Below, piece after piece: positions 17,414 to 25,034 of a stretch of 47,288 nt of DNA. This stretch comes from Actinomycetes bacterium (GTDB lineage: Bacteria > Actinomycetota > Acidimicrobiia > Acidimicrobiales > Acidimicrobiaceae). The stretch lies in assembly GCA_021810525.1 (NCBI GenBank), contig JAJZIP010000006.1, positions 1-47,288 on the forward strand. Reading direction: 5' to 3'. The notes beneath the pieces are model-generated. The model was not told where the DNA came from. It ran no database searches and worked only from the letters and a program-made list of their open reading frames with translations. Position 1 is the first letter of the stretch, and every line of letters begins with the position of its first letter. Made by a program: the position numbers and the translations under genes.

Positions 17414-18649
17414 GTGAGCATCAGCCAACGCCTGTACCCCGACAGCAATGTCACGCCGGCGCTTCTGAAGCTCTGCTTTGATGCTCGCTTTGTATACAAC
17501 CTCGGTCTCGAAGAGAGAAACCTCTGGCATGAAGCGAGGTCACAGAAGATCACCTGCCCCATCCAAGCCAAAGAGCTAGCCGAAGCCCGAAAGGCATTTC
17601 TCCCGCTCGAAGAAGGATCTTCTTCGGTCCAACAACAAGCTCTCAGAGAGCTGGACCGAGCTTTTAGGAACTGGTGGAGAAATCCACAGCACTTCTCACC
17701 TCCCACCTGGCGCAAGGCCGATGTGAACGAGTGCTTCTACATCAGAGTCCTCGAAGAGAGAAAACTGAACCGCAACACCGGAGAGGTACTAGTGCCTAAA
17801 GCCGGATGGGTCAGGTTCCGCCTCAGCCGTAGCTGGCCAGAGATCGAAGCCTCTAGCTCAGCCAGAGTAACCCTGGACCGTTCGGGTAGGTGGCACGTAA
17901 GTTTTACCCAAGCCGCCCCATCCCTTGAACTTCAAGGTACCGCAGCCCCAGTCGGCTTGGACATGGGAATAGCCGCTACCGTCACTACTTCAGATGGCAT
18001 CCACCTCTGTATGGCAAAGCTGGCAAGCCCTGGAGAGGCCCAGAGAAAACGCAGGCTGCAGAGAAAGAAAGCCAGGCAGAAGAAATGCTCCAACCGCAGG
18101 AGCAGAACCAAGCTTTCAGCCAGAGAGAGTGACAGGTGCAGGGACTGGACCGAAAAGACCACCACTGCGCTTGTGCGAGACTACGACTTCATCGCCATAG
18201 AGGACTTGCCGGTTCGAAACATGGTCCGAAGTGCCACCCGAACTTTGGACAATCCTGGCCGAAACGTAGCCCGGAAGCGCGGTCTTAACGGATCTATTCA
18301 ATCTCAAGCCTGGTCACTGTTCCGCCAAAGACTCAAGGACAAGAGAGCAAATGCTACTCACCCTGTACTTGTCATAGCAGTAAACTCAAAGTTCACATCC
18401 CAGGCCTGCCCACAGTGTGGAAATACTACAGCCGAGAACCCCAAGAGCCAAGCGCTCTTTAGCTGTGCCACATGTGGCCATAGGGCTAACGCGGGCATAA
18501 ATGCAGCACGCAACATTCTTGCCGCAGGACTGGGTCCCCTTTGGGGGGTCGCAGGACGCAGAGGGACACCGCACGCGAAATCAGCAATGACCGACCACAG
18601 CGGCCCAATGAAGCGTCAACTCCTCAAAGGATCAGCGCCACGAGCATGA
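17414..18649 (+). CDS. tnpB: TnpB, RNA-guided nuclease family, with substituted RuvC-III aspartate
   Basis: 411 residues from the GTG at 17414, which lines up with the ATG start of copy C; the frame is open further left only through the element end. RuvC-I (GLDMGIA) and RuvC-II (FIAIEDLPVRNM) acidic residues are intact, and the zinc ribbon has CPQC...CATC. The RuvC-III motif, normally D-x-N-A-A, reads AGINAARNI: the codon at 18494-18496 is GGC where copies B and C have GAC. A single A-to-G change therefore removes a catalytic aspartate in the only full-length copy. It could be inactive, or a binding-only protein. Confidence 0.9.
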   Translation: MSISQRLYPDSNVTPALLKLCFDARFVYNLGLEERNLWHEARSQKITCPIQAKELAEARKAFLPLEEGSSSVQQQALRELDRAFRNWWRNPQHFSPPTWRKADVNECFYIRVLEERKLNRNTGEVLVPKAGWVRFRLSRSWPEIEASSSARVTLDRSGRWHVSFTQAAPSLELQGTAAPVGLDMGIAATVTTSDGIHLCMAKLASPGEAQRKRRLQRKKARQKKCSNRRSRTKLSARESDRCRDWTEKTTTALVRDYDFIAIEDLPVRNMVRSATRTLDNPGRNVARKRGLNGSIQSQAWSLFRQRLKDKRANATHPVLVIAVNSKFTSQACPQCGNTTAENPKSQALFSCATCGHRANAGINAARNILAAGLGPLWGVAGRRGTPHAKSAMTDHSGPMKRQLLKGSAPRA

Positions 18650-18668
18650 ACCGCTGGTTTTCGGAAAT

Positions 18669-18692
18669 CCCCTTCTGTAAGGGAGGGGGATG
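18669..18692 (+). repeat. Right-end hairpin of TnpB element copy A
   Basis: CCCCTTC-TGTA-AGGGAGGGGG forms an imperfect hairpin shared with copies B (28756-28775), C (46857-46876) and the relic next to paaX. It is followed by the shared GATGT end. Such subterminal hairpins are recognised by TnpA in IS200/IS605 elements and form part of the guide RNA scaffold. Confidence 0.6.
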
Positions 18693-18783
18693 TTAATTAC
18701 TATCGTGCGTTGGTACCAAATGCTTTCGTGTCTGCTTTTATGCTGTAGATTGTGGGGGCAAATTGAACTCTGGGGGGAATGGT

Positions 18784-19494
18784 ATGGATTTAATGCGGAG
18801 AGATATCGCCGTATGTACCAGACTGCTGGTTGACGTCGATATTTTGGAATACAGCGGACATATCAGTTCGAGGCTTCCGAGCGGGGATGAGATTCTTATC
18901 CAGCCTGTAGACGACGTACGTTCCAACCTGGAGCCCTCCCGCCTTCTCGTGGTTGGTCTGGATGGTAATGTCGTCCAGGGAGAGGGAAAGCCGCCGTCCG
19001 AGACCGCCATTCACGTTGAAATTTACAAGGCTCGTCCAGACGTGAAGGCTGTGGCACATTTCCATCATGATCCGACCACGATGTTCTCCATGGTGGTGGA
19101 TCGGCCACTCGTTCCCATGAAGAATCACGCAGTTCGCTGGCCTGATGGCGTTCCGATCCACCCTGACGCCTCCCATATCTCATCTGCCGAGCAAGGCCAA
19201 GAACTGGCAAGGACGATGGGTGACTGCAACGCAGTTCTTCTGAGGGGGCATGGTGAAGTCATAGTGGCGGAGAACATCATGGCGTTGTTTGCGGACATAG
19301 TTCATTTCGTAGAGAATGCCAAGGCTTTGGCCGATGCCCGGCTCCTTGGAGAGATCGTGCCATTGACAAGAGAGGATCTTGACAGGTTTGAGGCCACCTT
19401 CGATCGTGACAAGCACGCTCGCAAGCTCTGGTCCTACTACACGGTAACTGCGGCGAACAAGGGAGTGATTCCGCTCGAATGGCTGGATGACTAA
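18784..19494 (+). CDS. Class II aldolase/adducin family protein
   Basis: A 236-residue zinc-dependent class II aldolase/adducin-fold protein, related to L-fuculose-phosphate and ribulose-phosphate 4-epimerase/aldolases. The metal-site histidines are seen in HFHHDP (near residue 95) and LRGHGEV. ISSRLPSGDEILIQP and SETAIHVEIYKARPDV are typical of the family. The start is ATG 18784 behind GGGGGGA; a TTG at 18763 would add seven residues. An ABC transporter follows after about 430 bp. The reaction cannot be assigned from sequence. Confidence 0.85.
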   Translation: MDLMRRDIAVCTRLLVDVDILEYSGHISSRLPSGDEILIQPVDDVRSNLEPSRLLVVGLDGNVVQGEGKPPSETAIHVEIYKARPDVKAVAHFHHDPTTMFSMVVDRPLVPMKNHAVRWPDGVPIHPDASHISSAEQGQELARTMGDCNAVLLRGHGEVIVAENIMALFADIVHFVENAKALADARLLGEIVPLTREDLDRFEATFDRDKHARKLWSYYTVTAANKGVIPLEWLDD

Positions 19495-19923
19495 CACTAC
19501 TTGCAAGCTACCCCAAAGCCAGTTTCTCTTACTTCCTGGGATTGTACGTCATGCTTTGCAATAGTGAAGTCTTATTAGCGGCAGATCGGATTAGAGGCTG
19601 CTGAGAGAAAGCGGTTTTCAGCAGCCTTTGTGGCTGCACTTCCTAAGTCTATAATTGAAAACTCCCTGCTAGGCGGCTTCTGCATGGATTAGTAAGTATG
19701 CGTATTAAATAATGATATTACCGGCTAATAAGCTTGACTTGGATTAGGTAACCTGCTAGAAACTTGGAAAGCAATTCGACGGTTTTGGGCGTTCCTTCAC
19801 TGGGGGGTGCAAGGATGCGAAGATCATCTGGGGGACTTCACTTAAGGAACTGAAGCTTGACCTGTCGGTTGTTTGTTATCAAGTTGTTTTATGCAATTAA
19901 TTGCTTAGATACATGGGGGGAAG
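19495..19923. other. Leader region of the ABC transporter operon
   Basis: About 430 bp without a gene. It holds the stem-loop above and AT-rich promoter-like sequence around 19700-19740. Just before the TTG start of the binding protein is a GGGGGGAAG ribosome site. I looked for TPP, guanidine and cobalamin riboswitch cores and did not recognise any. Confidence 0.4.
19594..19630 (+). terminator. 10-bp stem-loop after the aldolase gene
   Basis: AGGCTGCTGA (19595-19604) pairs perfectly with TCAGCAGCCT (19618-19627) around a 13-base loop, followed only by TTG. It lies 100 bp after the aldolase stop and 300 bp before the transporter. The stem is strong and the U-run poor, so it may be a terminator or a structured leader element. 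Confidence 0.45.
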
Positions 19924-21021
19924 TTGAAGAAGAAATTTATAGGGCTTACTTTGATCTCGGCACTTTTGATCAGTGCCTGTGGATCTAGCTCATCGGTCAG
20001 CAACACTGCGACGACTGCGGCGTCGGGTTCGTCTGCTACTGCAAGCGCGGCGGGTCAGCCCTCTACGGCTACGCAGCTTAATTTCAATGCAGATGGGACA
20101 CCTAACCTCAAGGGTCTGTCGTTTGCCATTGGAAATGCTGCCGGCAGTGCTCACATCGGTGATACCAACGTCTATGACATGGTTCAGTACTTGAAGAAAT
20201 GGGGAGCCAGTGCGACCCAGACAAACGCATCCAAGAATGCACCTGAACTGGCTGTTGCCAGCGGCTCACTTGATTCAGCCTCTGGCCCGCTACCGACCGA
20301 AGTCGACGCTGGCCTGGTGGTCTTCGGCCCAAACCAGGCTCGTCTTGACGATGTGCTTCTGGCCAAGAACAGCGTTTCGACGCTCTCTGGTTTGAAGGGC
20401 AAGAAGGTTGCAATATGCTGTGACGCATCTCCAGACGGCGTGCTGTTGACAGCAGTTCTAACCAAGGCTGGTCTGCAGCAGTCTCAGATCACGGTGCTGA
20501 AGACCGGAGCCAGCAGTGCCTCGCTCCACGCACTGATTGCCGGCCAGGTCGACGCTGCCTTCGTTCACTCTAACGCTGTCCCAACCGCTGGCAAGAACTT
20601 TCACGTGCTAGGTGTTGGCGCAACGATCCTGCCTCAGTATGCCGACAGTTTCATGGCGGCTGAAGCTTCCTGGATCAAGTCTCATCCAGCCATGGCGGAG
20701 GCAATCGACCTGGCTTGGCTTGCTTCGGCGAAGCTGTTCAATTCCGACGAGGCGGCATGGGTGAAGAACGCTGCGGCATACACCAACAATGCTGACAAGA
20801 CTGCTCAGTACCAGGCGGCCTGGCAGGAGCTGCAAGGCATTCAAGGATGGCCGGCTCAGCAGTCGACGGTTACCTCGTCAGTGGTGTCGTTCAACCTCAA
20901 CATTGCCAAGCAGCAAAATGCTCTCAAGGGGCCGGGTCTGAATCCAGTATCACAACTAATGGATCTGACGCCTTGGAACAGTGCTTGGGCACAGTTCAGC
21001 GCTCACGAAAGTGCATACTAA
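19924..21021 (+). CDS. ABC transporter substrate-binding lipoprotein, NitT/TauT type
   Basis: 365 residues, TTG start behind GGGGGGAAG. The N-terminus MKKKFIGLTLISALLISACG is a clear lipoprotein signal with the modified cysteine at 19, then a Ser/Thr/Ala-rich linker. The mature part resembles periplasmic binding proteins of the nitrate/sulfonate/taurine group: a LSGLKGKKVAI strand, a LHALIAGQVDAAFVHS segment, and a helical C-terminal lobe. It heads a four-gene operon with two permeases and one ATPase. The ligand is unknown; this family carries small organic anions, sulfonates, pyrimidine precursors and similar molecules. Confidence 0.85.
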   Translation: MKKKFIGLTLISALLISACGSSSSVSNTATTAASGSSATASAAGQPSTATQLNFNADGTPNLKGLSFAIGNAAGSAHIGDTNVYDMVQYLKKWGASATQTNASKNAPELAVASGSLDSASGPLPTEVDAGLVVFGPNQARLDDVLLAKNSVSTLSGLKGKKVAICCDASPDGVLLTAVLTKAGLQQSQITVLKTGASSASLHALIAGQVDAAFVHSNAVPTAGKNFHVLGVGATILPQYADSFMAAEASWIKSHPAMAEAIDLAWLASAKLFNSDEAAWVKNAAAYTNNADKTAQYQAAWQELQGIQGWPAQQSTVTSSVVSFNLNIAKQQNALKGPGLNPVSQLMDLTPWNSAWAQFSAHESAY

Positions 21022-21960
21022 GTGGCGCAAGAGTTAGGCAAAGAACTTGCCTCCAGCGACTCTACAGGCACGGGCCTTCTGGGAAATTCCCAGGAGGCCT
21101 CGGCCAAGGTCATCGATAGCGCAAAGAGTGGATCGATGGAATCAGCAGGTAGTTTGGTAGTAGAAGGGCAAAAAGAACGGGTATTGTCGCAAAGCTCGAA
21201 GGAGCGGATCGCTCGATGGGTTGCGGTAATAGTTGTAATCGCTCTTTGGCAGTTATCTGGGCTTTATCTCAAGCCTATATTCATTTCAACACCCACGGCA
21301 ATTGTGAGTTCGTTCTTCCACCTGATCGCGGATGGGCGCCTACCAAAGGCGTTCCTCGAAAGCCTGTATGAGATGATCTTGGGTCTCGTGATCGCTGGAA
21401 TCGTGGGCGTGGGCGTAGGTTTGGCGATGGGCCGGGTTCGAATTGTCGAGCGCGCCCTTGAGCCGCTAGTTGCCTTTGGAAACGCCACCCCTTCCATAGC
21501 ACTCCTCCCTGTTATGGAGGTTTGGTTTGGACTCGGGACCGAAGCAAGGGTTGCCTTTATTATGGTCATTTGCATGTGGCCGTTGCTGGTGAACACCTAT
21601 GCGGGAGTAAAGGCTGTCAGGGCAAGCTACACCGATGTTGGAAAAGCGTTCGGTTTGAGCGGGTGGACGCAGACCTGGAAGATATATCTTCCAGGAACCG
21701 TTCCTTTCATTTTTATCGGAGTTCGAATTGCTCTAGCCGTGGGTGCTGTTGGAATGATTCTTGGTGGATCAGAAATCGGTGACTCGGGACTTGGCGGCTT
21801 GAGTGAGACATTCGGCAGTTATAGCCAGACCGCAGACCTGATCGCGACAATCGTGACAACCACCGGTTTGGCGCTAGTTCTCTTTGCGGTTGCCCGGAAA
21901 ATCCAGAGTTTGCGTTTTCCGTGGATAGCCGACACATCAGCAGGAAGGCGTGCAGCATAA
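21022..21960 (+). CDS. ABC transporter permease, NitT/TauT (SsuC) type, first copy
   Basis: 312 residues, GTG start directly after the binding-protein stop. About 65 hydrophilic residues precede the first membrane helix, an unusually long lead; an internal start cannot be excluded. Six helices follow, with the EAA-type cytoplasmic loop around GLSGWTQTWKIYLPGTVPFIFIGVRIAL that contacts the ATPase. The stop TAA overlaps the ATPase ATG by one base (TAATG). With the second permease it likely forms a heterodimeric channel. Confidence 0.88.
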   Translation: MAQELGKELASSDSTGTGLLGNSQEASAKVIDSAKSGSMESAGSLVVEGQKERVLSQSSKERIARWVAVIVVIALWQLSGLYLKPIFISTPTAIVSSFFHLIADGRLPKAFLESLYEMILGLVIAGIVGVGVGLAMGRVRIVERALEPLVAFGNATPSIALLPVMEVWFGLGTEARVAFIMVICMWPLLVNTYAGVKAVRASYTDVGKAFGLSGWTQTWKIYLPGTVPFIFIGVRIALAVGAVGMILGGSEIGDSGLGGLSETFGSYSQTADLIATIVTTTGLALVLFAVARKIQSLRFPWIADTSAGRRAA

Positions 21961-22811
21961 TGAGTTACCAAGTACAGCCCGAGGGGCGGGCAGGGGGATC
22001 GACCACCATGCAGCATGGGGCTTCCTCGCACACCGATCGTCCAATCCTGGAAGTGAAAGGCATGTGCAAGTCTTTCTTCACGAAGGAGCGGACAGTCATT
22101 GCTCTTGATCATGTGGACTTGGCGGTCAAGCAAGGAGAGTTCATATCGTTGGTGGGTCCGAGCGGCTGCGGGAAGACCACGTTACTGCGAATAATCGATG
22201 GCCTAGAGCAGGGTGATGCTGGAGAGAGAACTCTAGAGGGAGTTGCTCTGGAAGGGATCTCTCAAGACATGGCCTACGTTTTCCAGGACATCAACTTACT
22301 TCCTTGGCGTTCTGTCCTAGACAATGCGGCTCTGGGTCTCGAGGCACGTGGGATGAGCAAGCAGGAGCGCACGCAAAGGGCCATGGAGGTTCTGGAGATG
22401 GTGGGCTTGGGGTCGTTTGCAGGCTCGCCTCCCTATACCCTGTCAGGAGGCATGCAGCAGAGAGTCGGCGTCGCCAGAGCCCTAGCGGTACGTCCGAAGG
22501 TCCTTCTCATGGACGAGCCGTTTGGCCAGCTTGACAACTTCACTAGAGAGGCACTTCAAGTTGAGATCGCCGCTCTGTGGGCACGGTTGGGCATGACCAT
22601 TGTGTTTGTCACTCACGACGTCGACGAGGCAATTTTCCTCTCAGATAGAATTGCTCTCTTCCAGCCGGCTCCTGGACGAATAACGGAGATTGTTGATGTG
22701 GATCTTCCGCGCCCGAGGACTGACTACGACGTAAGGGCGCACCCACGCGCGTTGGAACTTCGAAGCCACATAATGGCTCATCTGCGTGCTGGCAAGGGGA
22801 TGCCCGAATGA
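21960..22811 (+). CDS. ABC transporter ATP-binding protein, NitT/TauT (SsuB) type
   Basis: 283 residues from the ATG at 21960, chosen because it forms a TAATG junction with the permease; the frame is open 39 bp further left inside that gene. Walker A GPSGCGKTT, the Q-loop FQDINLLPWR, signature LSGGMQQR, Walker B VLLMDEPFGQLD and the switch histidine in FVTHDVDEAIFLSDRI are complete. It energises the two adjacent permeases. The last four bases overlap the second permease start (ATGA). Confidence 0.94.
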   Translation: MSYQVQPEGRAGGSTTMQHGASSHTDRPILEVKGMCKSFFTKERTVIALDHVDLAVKQGEFISLVGPSGCGKTTLLRIIDGLEQGDAGERTLEGVALEGISQDMAYVFQDINLLPWRSVLDNAALGLEARGMSKQERTQRAMEVLEMVGLGSFAGSPPYTLSGGMQQRVGVARALAVRPKVLLMDEPFGQLDNFTREALQVEIAALWARLGMTIVFVTHDVDEAIFLSDRIALFQPAPGRITEIVDVDLPRPRTDYDVRAHPRALELRSHIMAHLRAGKGMPE

Positions 22812-23644
22812 GCGTGAAGGTCGCTGATATAGAAGTAGATGAAGAGCTTGCGAAACGGATGCCGAAGCCTCCCAAGCCTGGTTTGGCCCAGCGCGGTTGG
22901 ATGATAGTTGTTGCACCACTTGTTGCTGTGGGAATAATTGCCGGATCTTGGGAGCTAGCGGCGAGCTTTGTGAGTCCGGTGCTGGTACCTCCGCCTCAGA
23001 GAGTCGTGCACGATTTTCTGGTCCTTTTTAGCAGGGGGACCGCGCAAGGGGCACTGGCGATTTCAATTCGTGAACTTTACATTGGTCTTTTCATCGGGCT
23101 TGTAGCCGGCATCCTGCTTGGAATGCTCATCGGCCGCTACTCCATGGCGGAAGGGCTGCTTGGTCCATTCATCAATGCCGCAAATGCGACTCCATTGAAC
23201 ATTTTGATACCGCTTCTCATAGTCTGGGTTGGAATATCCTCCAAGGCTCGGATTCTCTTTGTGATCTTGATAACGTTTTTCCCCGTCTTATTGAATACGG
23301 CGGGTGGACTCAGAAATGTGAGCCGAGGATATGTGGAGGTCGGCCAGACGATGGGTCTCAACGAACGCCAGTTGCTTCGCAAAGTAATTCTTCCGGCGTC
23401 TGTGCCCTACATTCTCGCCGGAGTACGCATCGGTGTGGCACTGGCGGTGATCGGGATGATAGTCGGTGAGATGGAGGTGAGCAATGTCGGTCTTGGGTAT
23501 ATGCTCAACTTCTACGGACAGGGGTTTCAGACCGGCAAGTTGCTTGCTTTGGTGTTCCTCGCATCGTTGATCGGGGTTTTCAATGTCACGATGGTCAGGG
23601 TCATCCAGCGTAGCTTCTTCAAGTGGACCATGGTCGGTCGATAG
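22808..23644 (+). CDS. ABC transporter permease, NitT/TauT (SsuC) type, second copy
   Basis: 278 residues with six predicted helices and the EAA loop around GLNERQLLRKVILPASVPYILAGVRIGV. It differs clearly from the permease at 21022, so this is an old divergence and not a recent duplication. The start overlaps the ATPase stop by 4 bp. It is the last gene of the operon, followed by a rho-independent terminator at 23684. Confidence 0.9.
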   Translation: MSVKVADIEVDEELAKRMPKPPKPGLAQRGWMIVVAPLVAVGIIAGSWELAASFVSPVLVPPPQRVVHDFLVLFSRGTAQGALAISIRELYIGLFIGLVAGILLGMLIGRYSMAEGLLGPFINAANATPLNILIPLLIVWVGISSKARILFVILITFFPVLLNTAGGLRNVSRGYVEVGQTMGLNERQLLRKVILPASVPYILAGVRIGVALAVIGMIVGEMEVSNVGLGYMLNFYGQGFQTGKLLALVFLASLIGVFNVTMVRVIQRSFFKWTMVGR

Positions 23645-23683
23645 CTCTATGTTCTTGCACTGACCAAATCTTAAGGTAATTAG

Positions 23684-23726
23684 GACAGGGGTGATTTCCG
23701 GTTTGGGCGCCCCTGTCTTGCTTTAA
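23684..23726 (+). terminator. Rho-independent terminator of the ABC operon
   Basis: GACAGGGG (23684-23691) pairs with CCCCTGTC (23710-23717), followed by TTGCTTTAATTCTT. It sits 40 bp after the last permease stop. Confidence 0.7.
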
Positions 23727-24197
23727 TTCTTCCTATCCTCACCAAAACCGTCGCAGTTTGCAACGATCAGGATGCTAAGGTTTAGTCGTTGGGTGAAGGC
23801 CTGGTTTGAGATCAGCCGTGATCCTGGGCCGGAAGGCAAGCATTGTTTAAGCTGCATGGCAGATCGAGCTTTGATTTGCCGTGGACTGAGGTTGTGGCTT
23901 ATTGTTATTGCGTCTTCTTTGACTTTGAAGCTTTGCGGTAGGTGCTTACTGTTAGGCCAATTTTGCCGGAGAGCCATAAGTTTATTGAGGGTTTGAATGA
24001 ACGTATAATTTGGGACTTCTAAAAGAGTTGGGTGCTGTTGCTTGAGCTTTTCAATTGGTTCTCCAGAGTCGCATGACGGGGGCTGTTCGAATGTGAGATG
24101 ACATTGGGGAGATGGCTGGCCACTGAGGCAAGCCGAAGGCTACAGAGACCTAATTGTTTCGTTACTGCATGTGCTTTGATCATAACTGGAGGAACGC
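23727..24197 (+). promoter_or_regulatory. Leader and promoter region of the sdh operon
   Basis: About 470 bp before sdhC without a convincing gene; the short open frames here have no RBS or recognisable protein features. TATAAT at 24004-24009 is a perfect -10 hexamer with only a poor -35 (TTTATT, 17 bp upstream). If it is used, the transcript has a leader of roughly 180 bases. The sdhC start is preceded by GGAGG. Confidence 0.4.
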
Positions 24198-25025
24198 TTG
24201 AGTACGCAAGAGGGAATCAGACCGGCACCCGTGCCGCTGGTATTGGGGGGAGCACGAGGTGGCCCTAAAGTTCGCACGTTGCGCAAGGACAGCTGGAAGA
24301 GGTCGCCGCTTATAACTCAGGGCTACCTGCTCCTTTTCGTTGTTTACGCGACTTGGGCGGCTTTCCAAAACAGCAATTATTACGTGGGAGCCAGCTCACA
24401 TCGTGACTTAATCTCACCTTTTTACTCTCCTTGCGTCGGCGCCAGCTGCGTGGCAGGCAGTCGCGGGAGCTTCTATTTGCACTGGTGGACCTACTCGCCG
24501 GCGCTTGTGATACTGATCATTCCCTTAGGTTTCCGGGTGACTTGTTATTACTACCGAAAGGCCTATTACCGTTCTTTTTGGCATTCACCACAGGCATGTG
24601 GGGTCGCTGACGGGCACAAGAGATACACCGGCGAAACCAGATTTCCGCTGATAATTCAGAATATCCACCGCTACTTCTTTGTACTCGGTGTCCTGCTGAA
24701 CATCATGCTGACAATCGATGCAGTGATGGCATTTCGGATGCCCGGCGAAGGTATCGGATTCAGCGTCGGAACTCTTGTGTTGTGCGTGAATGCAATCCTG
24801 CTCTGGTTCTACTCGATCTCATGCCATGCGTGCAGGCATCTTTGTGGTGGTCATGTGAACGAGTTTTCAAAGCACCCGGTGCGTCACGGATTGTGGAAGA
24901 TAATCACGCCGCTCAACGCAAAGCACATGCAACTGGCCTGGGTAAGTCTGACCTTTGTGGCGCTGACCGACTTGTATGTCCGATTAGTGGCCAGTGGTGT
25001 TATCACTGACCCGAAGATCTTCTAA
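24198..25025 (+). CDS. sdhC: Succinate dehydrogenase membrane anchor, Sdh1-type cytochrome b subunit
   Basis: 275 residues, TTG start six bases after GGAGG. It has about five to six membrane helices and is the only anchor gene, as in the mycobacterial Sdh1 type (273-residue SdhC). A CHACRHLCGGH motif around residue 215 and CGVADGHKRYTGETRFP around residue 135 provide clustered Cys/His residues. In mycobacterial Sdh1 comparable residues hold a membrane-embedded Rieske-type [2Fe-2S] cluster, as I recall. Histidines in the helices (e.g. NIHRYFF) may bind heme b. sdhA follows after 9 bp. Confidence 0.85.
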   Translation: MSTQEGIRPAPVPLVLGGARGGPKVRTLRKDSWKRSPLITQGYLLLFVVYATWAAFQNSNYYVGASSHRDLISPFYSPCVGASCVAGSRGSFYLHWWTYSPALVILIIPLGFRVTCYYYRKAYYRSFWHSPQACGVADGHKRYTGETRFPLIIQNIHRYFFVLGVLLNIMLTIDAVMAFRMPGEGIGFSVGTLVLCVNAILLWFYSISCHACRHLCGGHVNEFSKHPVRHGLWKIITPLNAKHMQLAWVSLTFVALTDLYVRLVASGVITDPKIF

Positions 25026-25034
25026 AGGGTGACC

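Larger units (their letters stand above)
17305..18697 (+). mobile_element. TnpB-only IS element (IS200/IS605 or IS607 related), copy A
   Basis: Aligning the three larger copies by eye shows a common left end starting TTGATC followed by the CGACAAACCC block (17307 onward). The common right end has a CCCCTT...AAGGG hairpin (18669-18689) and then GGATGT. Between them is one tnpB and no transposase tnpA. Such elements need a TnpA in trans. The right-end region downstream of tnpB is where the guide (omega/re) RNA is normally encoded. The exact ends are uncertain by a few bases. Confidence 0.75.

Noticed and set aside
19590-19923. TPP or guanidine riboswitch before the ABC operon
   Set aside because: CTGAGA and GGGGTGC fragments occur but in the wrong order and spacing, and no other conserved core was found.
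23723-23996. Short open frames on both strands before sdhC
   Set aside because: No ribosome sites or family features; they overlap the ABC operon terminator region.
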